Of a stretch of 64,000 nucleotides of DNA, positions 1 through 11,693 are shown in pieces. A program made the position numbers and the translations under genes. Origin of the DNA: Oopsacas minuta (taxonomy: Eukaryota; Porifera; Hexactinellida; Lyssacinosida; Leucopsacidae); the NCBI GenBank assembly GCA_024704765.1, contig JAKMXF010000352.1:111072-175071 (forward strand), in the 5' to 3' direction. Numbering within the stretch: the stretch's first letter is position 1; every line of letters starts with the position of its first letter. Under the pieces are notes generated by a model, which saw nothing but the letters and a program-made list of their open reading frames with translations, did no database searches and was not told where the DNA came from.

Positions 1-439
1 GTTATTATGAATATCAGATTAGAAATTTCGTTACAAATTAGGGTGACAGAATATATGTGAAGAAATTTATGGCCTTTATAGTAACCGCAAAATCAATTAC
101 TACCGATTACCAATCAAAAAGATTGAGATATGGTCTTTGCAACCCATGTAATCATCATATTGAAGTTTAAAATGTCGCTTCATTGCAACCACAAAAATTC
201 CTTAAATTCCATTAATGCATTTGCGTTACCATGGTTAAAAACACATATTAATGAAGTCACTACATTCTTATAAATGGCTGAAGTCTCATATAATACCAAC
301 AAAATACTTACATACCGGGTGGTTTAAAAGGTTGGAAACACTATATGCATTCCCCCTTCATTCTCTAAATATTTCGATGAACATCTATGTAACATATTTA
401 ATGTGTACTCTAAACCTAATTCTAAATATATGCTAAGTT
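1..439. other. no gene recognised
   Basis: This stretch is A+T-rich and contains only short frames that lack recognisable motifs or splice context. It lies downstream of the decayed transposase on the minus strand and may include the eroded end of that element, but no inverted terminus was found. Confidence 0.4.
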
Positions 440-1330
440 TTTGCATCAACATTCCATAGGAAGTGGTGTTTAGAGCATCTGCTCGAGGTGCACACCATTT
501 ACCTGCTGACATTTGTGCAGTCTCAGGACAAAATTCGGTTAACATTCTGGAGAACATCCCTTTTTATGGCTGTTCGACGCATGGGAGTAGCTCCACCATG
601 CTGCAAGTATTGCCTAGTCCTTCTTGTGCCACATGTAGCATCTAACTCCTCCCAAAACCTTCTCCAAGATCACTATATATCGCTCAGAGTTCACCGTTAC
701 AGTTATCCTATAATCATTTTCAAAAAAGAACGGTCCAATAATTTTCTTTCCTGATAATGCTGCCCAAACAGTCACTTTGGGGGAGTGAAGTGGCTTCTGT
801 GTAACCTGAATAGGTGCTTTTGTGCCCCAATAAATGTTGTTCTTCGAATTAACTTGACTATCAAGGTAGAAGTGAGCTTCATCACTTGTCCACAGGTCTG
901 ACAAGAATCCCTGGCAGTCCTCAACCTAGCAATTTAAAACATTGACCATATCTAGTCTCCTGGTCATGTCAGCTGCTATAAGCTTATGGCATATCTGTAT
1001 TCTGTAAGGAAACATGCCTAGATCTTGTTTCAGCACTCTGAACATTGTGGTTTTCGAGATTATACAACATTTCCAAAACTTTGTGAACGCTTTGGGATGA
1101 ACGTTTAGGAGATTGCTCTACTGACTTTCGGAATATGCCACAACCTCCGGTGTGCGAATTATAGGCCTCCCACACGGGTATGGCGCCCGTCATGCTGCTT
1201 GTACAGGTCCTTGATAGTCCCTTCACTCCTAAACTTCCGAACCCACTTGAAAATAGCCGATCTGGAGGATGGGTTATCAGTTCCGAACTGTTGTCGATAG
1301 GTTTCATGAATTATTAAGAAACTGGTATTC
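440..1330 (-). pseudogene. Tc1-like DDE transposase relic (copy 1)
   Basis: Read from high to low coordinates, the minus strand gives in order: a helix-turn-helix block near 1310-1170 (PSSRSAIFKWVRKFRSEG, followed by a degraded H-x-G-R box), a second block near 1130-1000 (SVEQSPKRSSQSVHKVLE), and the start of the catalytic core near 904-614 (WTSDEAHFYLD, then KVTVWAALSGKKIIGPFFFE). A degraded second-Asp region (QQDGATP) lies below 610. These blocks are characteristic of an insect and crustacean IS630/Tc1-related transposase family with a DUF4817-like N-terminus. The blocks fall in different reading frames separated by stops and indels, so the copy is dead. A cut-and-paste transposase would bind element ends and cleave at TA sites. 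No terminal inverted repeat was found. A relative lies on the plus strand at 51846-52623. Confidence 0.82.
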
Positions 1331-2495
1331 TTCAAATACAGCTCTACGCAAAATGCTCGCTGCTGGCATATCCACAGCCTGGAAGTTGCTCTCCCAAGAG
1401 TACAGTTTGACATATCTAGAATATCAAAGGACCACAATATATGACGAGGGATGGAAAGCTCAAAAGGTAAAGTGTTTCCAACCTTTTGAACCAGTCGGTA
1501 CCTAAATAAATAATATACTAGACATAGAATCTCATTATTTTGTAATTGCTGATCAATTATTCTATCTGTAAAACCGACTTGACTTGGCTTTGACATTGGA
1601 AAACAATGACTTTCATATCAATCTAACAGCCAAGAAATAATACCAGTTCTCAATCTCGAAGAAGATTTGAAACAATCTGAATACTCCATGGTCTATAAAA
1701 TTTCTAAGAGCATAAAGAAAAGCAAAGAGTCAGTAGATAAACTAGATGGCGAGTGGTGGGTTGTTAATATTCCAAGGAGTATGATGGAGCTTCTGGTTGC
1801 CAGTAAGCAAAGTCGAATAATGGAATGTGCAACCTCTAAATCAAGCACCACACATTTATCCGTTAAATTTCCAAATAAATACAGGAGAGATTTCTGGAAA
1901 CAATTCTCCTAATAAACTCATTTCCAACCTGAATATTTCACATCAAACAAACTTCATGCTGTCACGACTTAAGGTTTCGGATCGATTTGGGAACATTCGT
2001 ATACAAATTCAGCCTTCTCTAATTACCCAGTTGAATTAATTTGTCAAAAAGAGAGTATAAACTCAGTAAAAGAATAGTATATCTTAATCAACCCTGAAAT
2101 CGGTCCCATTCACTAAAATGGTTTTGATCTCACATATGGTTATTCAATATCTCGATAATAGCCTCAATGTTCGATGGAAATAATTGTCAGTGATGACAGG
2201 AAAGAGTGGTGCTCGATGTACTGCTTGCAAATCAGACCGTAGCGATATTCACAACATAGTAGAGTAGTATGCGGTTTTCCATTGAATTGCCCAATTGCTA
2301 ACAGAAAGAAACAGTTAGTGAATTAACTTCAGAGGGAAAAGAACTTTTGATTTATAAATCTGCTAGATGAAAATTTGAATTCGCTATTTACCAAAATTCA
2401 TGTGTGCATTCGATACTACACTATTTCAAAACTAGAAATATGCTACTAACAGTTACTAAATGAACTTATAACATAACAAAGACTTGTCAAAATAA
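1331..2495. other. gene-poor spacer
   Basis: Short frames are present at 1667-1912 and 1827-2039, but they overlap each other in different frames and show no domain motif or splice signals. Nothing else was recognised. Confidence 0.35.
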
Positions 2496-3690
2496 TTGTG
2501 GATGGGGCATAAGTTCTGCCACAATATTATTAGGTTACCACAAATATTTCTTACAACATTCAAGTCATACTAGTCCCTTAGATACATCGTATTATAGGTT
2601 TAAGGTGTTATAACAAAATATAATCTCTTCTGAGTCTGTAATCTTAACAATATTGTAATGGGCCAGGATCGAGGGAGAATTATTCTATTATTTGAGGAAG
2701 GGAAAGACCATCAGAAGTATTCAAAATACTAAAATTTCCCAATAGTAGAAGGAAGTTGATATATGGCACTATTAAGCGATATAGAGATACTCAAGGGATA
2801 AATGACAAACGCAGGTTTGGTCGTCCACGCTCTGTTGCCACTCAAAGGCTAAAAAGGAATTGAGAGAACGGATAGGCAAGAATCCCCACAGTTCAATGAA
2901 AAAATGGCCTCTGAACTTAAGATCTCACATAGATCTATCGGACGAATTGTCAAAAGAGACTTAGAGATGCGTTCTTTCAAGCGAAAGAGAGTGCACCATC
3001 TGTCGGCCTTAGTAAAGGGAAAAGAGTCACGATGAGCAAGGGATTGCTAAACCGACACGCAATCCATGGACTTGAATGTTTTGTATTTACTGATGAGAAA
3101 ATATTTTCCATAGAGGAATAAATAACCCGCAAAATGATCGTATCATCTCATTCTCACTTGAAAATATTCCAGAAGAACTTCGATAAGTTGGTTGGTTACA
3201 TTTTAAAGTCAGTTGTAAAAGAACTGACTCGTACAATGTTTTCTGGAAATCAATTGTATTCTAAGAGGACGTGCTCCAGTTCATACTCTTAATGCTACAG
3301 AAGCATGGCTTTGGATAAATAATCTCAATAAGATTCGGAAAGAGGAATGGCCACACTACATTCCTGACTTGAACCCAATGGACTTATCCATCAGGTCAAT
3401 CTTAGAACAAATGCCTATTCCAAGTCTCACACCAATGTAAGAATCATTGAATAGGGCATTGTATCGAGAATGGGAGAGGGTACCTCAAGAAACCCTATGT
3501 GCCACTGTTGATACTTCTCCAAAGAGGCTTTATGCTGTTATTAAAGTAAAAGTTGACTATATTGAAATATAAATGTCTATTATTGATAATGAATGTATTT
3601 GCTATTCACTTAAAAAGTATCAGGATGATACTATGCTTATTAGAAATCATATCGAAATTAAACCTTGTGGCAGAACTTATGCCCACTCTG
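2496..3690 (+). mobile_element. mariner-type element with inverted ends (maD/PPTN-like)
   Basis: The element is bounded by near-perfect inverted ends: GGGCATAAGTTCTGCCACAA at about 2505-2524 and its complement at 3665-3684. On the right it runs to a TA at 3691-3692. The exact left edge is uncertain by a few bases. The interior is a decayed transposase on the plus strand starting at about 2658. The element is close to 1.2 kb, typical for mariner. An N-terminal fragment of a related copy lies near 17165-17215 on the minus strand. Confidence 0.82.
2658..3573 (+). pseudogene. mariner transposase relic
   Basis: From the ATG at 2658 the frame opens with MGQDRGRIILLFEEGK. It continues in shifted frames through an HTH and GRPR linker (FGRPRSVATQRLK), a second HTH (MASELKISHRSIGR with one indel), the first catalytic Asp region (FVFTDEKIFS), an eroded middle, and the third Asp region (YIPDLNPMDLSI). 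It ends near a REWERVPQE block. The order matches mariner-type D,D-D transposases that carry the RIG-KNP-SMKKMA linker, known in nematodes and crustaceans. At least three frameshifts and several stops make it inactive. It fills the interior of the element with inverted ends. Confidence 0.82.
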
Positions 3691-5229
3691 TATTATTGAA
3701 TACATTCAAATGTTAGAAATATCGAATTTCTAGAGGTCTAGAAGAAATGTTCAATAATATTTGGAAAAAATTAGCTAACACTACAGTGAGAATTTCGCAA
3801 AAACCAGAGCTAATGAAGAGAATCTGAAAATTTATTATACTCAGTGCGAAGTAATTTACCCGTTTCATTCCTAAATATGAAACTGCATATTGTCCTAGTA
3901 CTTGTGGTGACTAAGCTAAGGTTTATACTCCGCAATGTATGTTTCGAAATAGAGAATTTGAGGCTATCAACATTTTCTGACTGAACAATTTGGAGATCTG
4001 GTAAAATCTTGATGACACAGTAACTCGAGAAAGAGTTAGCACTTTATCGAAATAAAAGGTGTGGCGATCAACCTTTCTTTGAGGTTGTTGGGAGTTCAAT
4101 CAAATAATCATACTTAAAGTTGAAAGGCACTTCGTATTGTTTCGTATTGTTTCGTAATCCTCAGATTGCTTCCTAAATCGTCGAACATATCGAAGTACAA
4201 AATGGGAATACAACGACTGATGAAATTTGAACGATGAGGAAAAGTTTATTAACAGACCGAATTCAAATTCTCGAGCTTTTCCAAGTATCCACTCATATTT
4301 ACTCTTTTAACCACTCTATCGTCTGGACGAAACCACTTGCAAACTTTTGCAATTACCTACGTGCAAATAATGATTTCTTGGCTTAAGACAAATAACTAAT
4401 TTGATGTCGAGCTCTGCAAATATACTAAAATCGCAGTCTTCACTTAGAAAATGGGTAAAGTTGATAAAGAGCATTGATGAATATACATTGATATACATTT
4501 CATTAAAAATGTTCGTAATTTGAACAAGTTTATTGAAAATAGTACTAAACATAATAAAATATCTATCAGCAAAAGTCGAAATTATATGGGATATTACAAT
4601 TTATTTCAGATTCCTATCTACACATAATAAATGTTCCCCGAGAACACTTAAACTCTATAGGCTACCTCTTAGGGTGTATATTGAATTCTTTGCCAACTTG
4701 ATCCACTTGTTCTCATAATATTCCATGTGGCAATTGCAAAAAAGTGATGCATAGTTAAACTTGATGATAATTTTGGAACAATTCAAAATGTAATAGAGTT
4801 GAAAACTTCTTCAATAGTTAATTTGGATGTGTAGAATACAATTCTATATCGAAATTGAGCTATCCCATATAATGTGAATACATTACGATATATTATAAGA
4901 TCTGGTATGATACTATTATAAATGGGATATTATGGGTGCAGGCTTAATTCTGGTAGTAGAGTGTATATCGAATAGGTATTTCTAATTCAAAGAAACACTA
5001 ATACACATTGTGGCTAACTCAGAAGAATAAGAAAGTCAAAATTTTCGTGGACCCATAGCGTGATATAAGTTTAGATAATCAGCCAATAAATAAGTTTGAA
5101 ATTTTATCATAGATATCCAGCAAGAACGCAAAATCTTGAATTCATGATTTTTACTAATATGTCACCACACCATCAATTTATTCCGGCATCATGAGAGAAT
5201 AAAAATATAAATTTCAATAATTTCAAAGA
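3691..5229. other. gene-free region
   Basis: No gene, transposon end or RNA gene was recognised. A short threefold direct repeat based on TTCGTATTG lies at about 4129-4158. Overlapping short frames near 4316-4718 look like chance. Confidence 0.35.
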
Positions 5230-5512
5230 GCATATACGTCATCCAGTTTGAGTCTAAATGAATTTTGGTTTGTCGATATTCGTAATTCGTGAATGATATT
5301 CCTATGGAAAATTCTCCGCGCCTAGAGAGACATGAATATCTCAGGATTGCGATGTCTTTCGATTCACAAAATCTCTTAACCCTGTCGAGTGACTCGATGT
5401 TCGAAGCATCTAGCCTAGCTAGGTCTAGTGATGCACAGATCGATCGTCTAAATGAACTTTAAATAGGATTTACTTGGGCGACTTTCGTGATCTATCTATT
5501 TTAGTCGTGTTT
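5230..5512 (-). repeat. inverted repeat partner A (retroelement-like), minus copy
   Basis: The reverse complement of this segment matches 7335-7620 along its length. Both share a block with ATAGATAGA, then GCATxACTAGA and TTAGCTAGGCTAG-like words, then TCGAACATxGAGTCACT, and then a block with ATCACGAATATCGACA and CCAAAxTTCATTTxGA. The copies have diverged by point changes and small indels. The minus strand gives a short open stretch containing IESLDRVKRF. Because the plus-strand copy adjoins Bel/Pao-like motifs, this is probably an old piece of the same retroelement, but the segment itself is not identified. Confidence 0.6.
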
Positions 5513-5848
5513 AGGAAATACTATACATAATATTATCTGTTCTTATTCCTATGTGCAAGATAGCTAACTATACATAGGGTTTAACAGTAACTTGTGGATC
5601 CTGGAATACTGACAAGTGAGCTGATAGAACTAAATTAAATTCCCCATGTAGAAGAGGGGCATTTTTACTCAAATAAATGTATTCCAAATTTGAGGAGTAT
5701 TAATTAAACCATTTTACGCCACAATTCAAAAGTAGGTCAATTGTGCCATTTTTTGATGCCTTGAGAAACGGAAATTATCGTATTTCATTTCAAATTGAAC
5801 ATATGAAATGATCTACAAATAGGTGTATGAAAATATCAAAATGTTGAT

Positions 5849-5980
5849 GTCCAGAATTGGTTGAAGCAAATGGAAGACCCCGGGGACTGATTTGGGTATA
5901 CAGCGGTGTCTCTGGCCTGGATTGGCTAAGTTTGAGTCTTGGACGAAAACACATATTTATGAAGAAATCATGCCATAATT
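5849..5980 (+). repeat. interspersed repeat family 'GGCCTGG', copy 1
   Basis: This copy holds the shared core GGCCTGG-x-TxGG, then AGTTTGAGTCTTGGACGAAAA, then ATGAAGAAATxATGCCATAAT. A second shared word, GTCCAGAATTGG-TTGAAG, lies about 60 bp upstream. The same arrangement is seen at 20018-20155. The core is also at 18221-18288 (plus) and 8180-8245 (minus). It is non-coding and probably a non-autonomous transposon or SINE-like remnant. Confidence 0.65.
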
Positions 5981-6384
5981 GTAACTGTTTAAAATTGTAA
6001 AATACATTACTTGCCGTATTCAGCAAAGATATATGATAGAAGCTTTAGAATCACTGGGACCAATCAATAAGCAAAATGTGCTGACGTCGTAATTTTGATC
6101 AAATAAAATTCATCATAGAATAAATACATCGATAAAGACTGTACAAAAATATAAATTTCCCCAATTTCTATATTTTAAGGATATCATAATGCTAGATACA
6201 TGAAATACCAAGATTACAAAGCAAATTCCGTGAAGCAGCTATAGTATTACCATAAAAGGCAATTAAATGGAATTGCGATGGACCATGGATAATAGAAAAT
6301 AAAACTTACACAACTAATTCACCTCAGGCACGTGGTAACGAGTTCATGCGATCGGATAGAGATCAAAAGAATCAGAAATAGCTG

Positions 6385-6455
6385 TGTTATACTTAAACTA
6401 ATCTAGGGTACAATGCTGTCGAGAACGACCTAGCAAGCGAAGTGAGCCAAGTATT
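6385..6455 (-). repeat. inverted repeat partner B (Bel/Pao-like), minus copy
   Basis: The reverse complement contains TCGCTTGCTAGG, then CGACAGCATTGT, then TAGATTAGTTTAAGTAT. It matches 7700-7765 on the plus strand with scattered changes. In the plus copy this block directly follows an I-P-R-S-E-L motif typical of Bel/Pao RNase-H-like regions, so this is likely an eroded fragment of the same retroelement in the opposite orientation. Confidence 0.5.
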
Positions 6456-7334
6456 GTTCAATCAGGACAGCCAATAAATACCCTATTCCCCATACCTTGA
6501 TTATACACGTTGAAATGATAATTCATACCAATGTTACGTCGTCGTGAATATATCCATTAATGGTCATAATTATTATTACAAAATAATATTCAGAAATATC
6601 ATATGAAAATACATAACCAGTGAATGGGAAGATGGCATTGCGTATTTAGATAAAATTGATATTGCTGATTAAATACGAGTTTCAAAGATAATCGAATTAT
6701 AAGTGGATATTCACACAAAATGTCATCCCTGATATTTACTGAAAATCAAGGAAATGCTAACTATTGTCTTATAAATTTTTATAGTATTGGTATAAGTATC
6801 TAAAGATCATTCATCAATTCACTTTGAAATGAAAAATGCGAAATTAACAACTATACAAGGCATCAAAGAATGACATATTTTAACAAAAATTGCTAACTAG
6901 ACACATATTTTGGCACATTTTGAAGGATTTTAGCATAAAATTGTTGATAATTTCGTGCTCCCGTATTATGAAAAAAATTACCTCAGAAAAATTGCACCGT
7001 TTCTACAATTTAGAAAGCCCACAGTATTTTTAGTATCGACTAACGTATTCCTAGTCCAGAATCCATAAGTTACCGTTAGGCTTTATGTATAGTAGGCTCC
7101 GCATGTAAATATAATTTGATTCATTTATCATATTGTGTAGATCTCGGTAACTGGACAAAATCTTTATGCAGAATGTCGAGAAGATAGGATGCAGGTAAAA
7201 TATACCATTCTAAATTACAATACCGAGAATAACTTCATACGAGAAATGAATCAATATACACCTGGATATCATCAACAAAATAGACGATGATATCATTCAT
7301 GTATTCATGTGTAGTAAGTCAAAGTAGGAATAAA

Positions 7335-7960
7335 ATAGATAGAACAAGGAGGTCGACCAAGAAGAATCATATTTAAAATTAGATTATAGGGTCGATGGTG
7401 CATAACTAGAGTTAGCTAGGCTAGTGGCGTCGAACATGGAGTCACTTAAGAGGTTTAGGAAATTTCGTGAAAAGAGTGTTACCACATTTTGAAACAATCA
7501 TGCGTTGCTAGGAAAAAATAGACAAATTCGAGTGACCACTCAAACCAAGTGAAACTTTTCATTAATCACGAATATCGACACCAAAGTTCATTTGGATTTA
7601 AACTAGATGATAATCAATGCACTAAGTACATTCATGCAAATCGTTCCCACAATCTTCAAATTCGATGGTCACAGCGCAGACTATACCTCGTAGTGAATTG
7701 AAAACAATGTAGCTTGTTTCGCTTGCTAGGACGTCGCACGATAGCATAGTGCTTCAGGTTAGATTAAGTATTAAAAAGATAAAGTCTTCCTGCAATTGGC
7801 AGCTAGGCTATGCGATTACCTCGAAATTTCGTCCCTAGGGTTTACAAGATAGCGGAGATTTGATTAGCCGTGGCCCTTCCAAAGTACATTGAATGGCCTT
7901 CTGTGGTGACACTGGAGATGCTATGTCGCTTTTGGTTAGCACTCTCGGCGCTTTATGACT
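7335..7960 (+). pseudogene. Bel/Pao retrotransposon pol relic
   Basis: Two short motifs support this call. I-P-R-S-E-L lies at about 7687-7704, like the (I/V)PR-LEL block that opens the RNase-H-like region of Bel/Pao polyproteins. D-L-I-S-R-G lies at about 7858-7875, like the (N-P-A)-D-L-I-S-R-G block that follows it. They are separated by roughly 160 bp of decayed frame, shorter than in intact elements, so an internal deletion is likely. The upstream part (7335-7620) is repeated in inverted orientation at 5230-5512. Stops occur throughout. No long terminal repeat was seen. The family assignment is inferred from two motifs only. Confidence 0.5.
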
Positions 7961-8179
7961 CGATTATTAAAAAATTCCTGAATATTTGGAAAAACATATA
8001 TATTTAGTAGTAATGATGAATTCATAATCATATTATGATTTTGCATTATTCAAAGTTATGACGTCAAGACATTCGTCATTTTGTGGGGTACCTGTGATTC
8101 AAAATTCAAAGATCATGTATATTGGCAGTGCTCTAAGCAGTGGTTAATGATCTGAGTTTTCGAAAATCCAAAAAGCGGC

Positions 8180-8245
8180 AATGATGTCATAATTTCGTCA
8201 TAGGTATGAATTTTTGGCCAAGACTCGAACTAGTCCTCAGCAGGC
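8180..8245 (-). repeat. interspersed repeat family 'GGCCTGG', copy 2
   Basis: The reverse complement reads through GACTAGTTCGAGTCTTGG, then AAAATTCATACCTATGACG and AAATTATG. This is the same core as the copies at 5849-5980, 18221-18288 and 20018-20155. Confidence 0.65.
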
Positions 8246-8995
8246 GCAAAATACAGCTGCATAACAGGAATCGGTCTTGGGGGTCCACAAGTTAATTCAA
8301 CAATTCTTGACATACAAACATACATACGTATATATATTGTATATATACATAGAGTAATTGCGTTATAATTGCATAGATTAGGTTAGAATAATCGAATCCA
8401 AGTACCGGATACTGAACCATAAGGTTGCAACCTTGAATAATCTAAGTCTAGAATTTGGGTAAACAAGAAGTTATAATCTTAATTTTAAGTGTTTGACAAA
8501 TGCACTAATTTGGAACATTGGACAGAGGTTTTAAGGGGAATTTTTAGGCGGGGGGGAAACATTTTCAGCGGACAATTTTCCTCCCCTTTCAAATCATCTA
8601 AAAAAAAACCTGATGGATGCAAGAACTTTGTTAACATTAACTCGATATGCTAAAATTTCATGGCAATATCCACTTTCAAACATGGAGGGGTAAACTCAAA
8701 ATAACATAACCTCATATCAATTTTGATTAGATATCCTATACAATTCTTAAGAATTCAGCAACAATACAAAATAAGTGATTTTTAAGATTGCTTCATAATC
8801 CTTGGAAACGTGATATCAAAATGTGTTATCTGGGAATGGGTTGTTGGGTATGTACCACAAGTTTCCAAGTGGATTTACCTAAAACAATAAACTGAGTAAT
8901 TAGTGCATATGATATCCATGGTAACCGTTATAATTTAGGAACGTGATACAATGATAATGAGAAAATTGTGATATTTTGTACGGAAGATTCGTAAG

Positions 8996-9141
8996 CAGAG
9001 GCGTAGTTAGCATTTCCCCTTTGGGGTTGCCACAAAAGATGCTAGCAACCCCAATTATACAGAAATGGTGCAAATCCTCAGTATTCCAAGAGTTGCAACT
9101 GTGATTGGTAGCAACCCCTAGCAATCCCATAGCTACCCCTG
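8996..9141. mobile_element. small hAT-like miniature element
   Basis: The left end CAGAGGCGTAGTTAGCA and the complement of the right end, CAGGGGTAGCTATGGGA, are similar inverted termini of the CAGxGGCGTAG type seen on many arthropod hAT miniature elements. The interior carries direct and inverted copies of a word like GGGTTGCTA. A clear 8-bp target duplication was not found, so the edges are provisional. Confidence 0.5.
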
Positions 9142-11332
9142 TCTTCCCAAGATATTATTAATACTTATCTAGAAATAATGTAAAGCAAATTGTATGAAGG
9201 ATTTGTAAAAAATTTCAAAATTGGGTCAGATTTCTGACATACTTGCTATGTAAGCAATCCGATTATGTCATGGCAGTCTGAAATACTTTGGATATAAATA
9301 TTGAAAATATTTATAAGTACGAAATCCACACTATTTCACATTTTTAAAAGGAAAGTTTGTGTATTATTTCCAATTTCTCTAAACTTTTCCTTCATCATTT
9401 CTTTCATAATTGTCAATCAACAACGTCAAGATTTGCTATTAAATCTACCTTTTATACTATATATTCCAAATATCACCTTTAGGCACCTCCTTGTTAGCCT
9501 ACTGTATAATAATGCGTAGAGGAAGAAAGGTTATTATAACGTCAGAAGTGTGGAAACACCATCAACTCAAATGTGTGTAAACTGCATCAGCTCAGTCATA
9601 TATTCAGATGAGCGATTTTAATGAGATGCTTACAACTGCCCTGATCTGGATATATCTTGGTTTGGATATAGATTAGGTTTTCTCTTTTGTAGCATACTAT
9701 CTAAGGCAGAGGTGGGCATAAAGTTAGAATTCGGGCCGCGGTGAAATCTGGAGCCGACTTGGAGGCCACAATACTTGAGGAGGTCTTCTATTACCATGAT
9801 TATATAAAATTGAGTCATCCCTATTTTCGTTTCTTACTCATCTTGGGTACCCAAAGCTATTTGGTTACAGAGTTTGGGATAATTACAATATAATCTACAG
9901 CGTAATTGTAGCACCTTGAAAAGTAAAGCCAAATGTGTCTATTTAAACTTGACAAAATGCCAGAACACGAGAAGTTCGAAACCAACAACATTACCAATCA
10001 TTATTGTAATAATTTAAAGAAACAATTATATACAAATGCACAAGTCTATAGAATTAAGGTGTTGAATAATAATTCAAGTGGAATTGCAATTATACATTTA
10101 AGTGAATTAGAAAGCTGTGTTAGGAAGGTAGGGTAAATATGGAAGAAAAAATCTTGTCATCTCAAGGCAATGAAGGCTAAAAGTGTCAGAAAAATTATAT
10201 CGTCCGCATTCATGCCCTTTTCAAACGAATCCCGAGGGCCGCATAGCGGGTCTCACTTTGACAAAATGTGGTCTAAGAGGTATCTTTTAGCGTGTGCTCA
10301 TGTGGTTATAAAGTATATTATTTTGGAGATTTTGGTACCAATCTACTCACAAAAATATAATCTAAGTTAGGGTACCTAGAGTGTCTGAACCCCATGTTTA
10401 GTTGCGGAGAATCGGTGTATATTACGACTTGTTTAGTTTTCTCTGAATATGAAAGTGTACACAAGACCCTCCAACGCAAAGATTTCTAACTCCGAGATCC
10501 TCTTCCAGAATGTGATAGATATTTCAAATATCTTACAAGAAAAGGTTCGGCCCAGAAATTCCTAGATAAACCCTGTGTCAATAGTATTATAAAATTAATA
10601 CGTATTATACGTTCTACACGTATTATACAACTTGGGGTATATAGTACCCAAACATTCTCATAGCCGCTGTAAACCTTTGCCAGATGCTTGAATCATAGTA
10701 TACACCTACTATTAGACTCTATAGTAACCTATGTTCAAAACGTAGAAAAACTCAAGCAAGGCAACAATTTCAAATTAGGTTAGGAAGAGAATGTCAAAGC
10801 TAGTTAAATATATTCCTAAAGGTGATCATTATATGACTAACATTGGTTCAGCAATCTAAATCATACTTGCTTTGAAAGATTGATGCAATCAGTAATTGCC
10901 AATTAAACATCGAAAAAGCCAGGCGCAAGCATAAAGAATTCCCAAGGTAAAACAATAATGTGGTATATAGGGAAATATTAATTATGAACAAACTATATAA
11001 TGCATATAAGAGAAAGTTGAGGCAGGTAAATTGGGAAAAGACCAACCGTTGAAACCACTTCTTGTAATAGTGTTAAAACAAAAGAAAATTTACTGCATAT
11101 GACGTAAACCTTTCAGTTTCAGTAAATAGGTCAAGAAAATGATCATACAGTATAGTCTCGTTAATACGAACACGGTTAAGGAGTACATCCGAATAATGAG
11201 TACAAATTTTGGCAATCCTCTGGTGTATGTATTAACGAGAGTCTATGTATTTCACTGGATAGTATTGAATGTACTGACAGAGGGTGAATCCAATGGAAAT
11301 AAATCAAATATGTCGAATAATGATAAACATAC
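9142..11332. other. gene-poor region with one hAT-like end
   Basis: A sequence CAGAGGTGGGCATAAAG followed by GGGCCGCGG at about 9709-9740 resembles one terminus of a hAT miniature element, but no partner end was located. A short duplicated word ACGTATTATAC lies near 10599-10627. If the mannosidase call is right, 11332 downward is its first intron. No later mannosidase exon could be recognised here. Confidence 0.35.
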
Positions 11333-11693
11333 CTTCCCTGCCAGGAGTTAAAAGATCATACACTGTAACTTTTGTAGCTCCAGATTTTGATGAATCGAGG
11401 GGCGAGGTATCTTGAAGAACTGGAGGTTGAGAAATTGGCAGTCTATTTTGGATAGGATCCACACGATTAGAGATATGAGGTGCGAAATTGGCATATATTT
11501 GGGTGTATGAAAGTTGTTGCTCAGATTCAGAATCAGGGATAATAAATAGCCAACTGAAGCAAATAAAGGAGAATAAGAAGAGAAATGTGAATAAGATACG
11601 TTTATCCTTAGAGGTTCGTCCAAGGAATATGAATCTTGAGGAAGGCAGTTTAGAGTGAAATAAAGGAAGTATCCCTCTTCCAGACTGAGACAT
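11333..11693 (-). CDS. first coding exon, probable Golgi class I alpha-1,2-mannosidase (GH47)
   Basis: The exon encodes 120 residues plus one base from the ATG at 11693 and ends at a good splice donor (G|GTATGT, intron starting at 11332). The peptide begins with a short cytoplasmic tail containing GILPLFHS (residues 7-14) and a basic stretch SKDKR. One membrane segment follows (about residues 33-52), then PDSES, then a Ser/Pro/Gln-rich stem. This is the type II Golgi enzyme plan. The tail and the membrane-to-PDS junction closely resemble MAN1A-type mannosidases, which trim Man9 N-glycans to Man5 in the Golgi. The catalytic domain would be in later exons at lower coordinates, none of which I could identify. 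The family call rests on the N-terminus alone. Confidence 0.58.
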
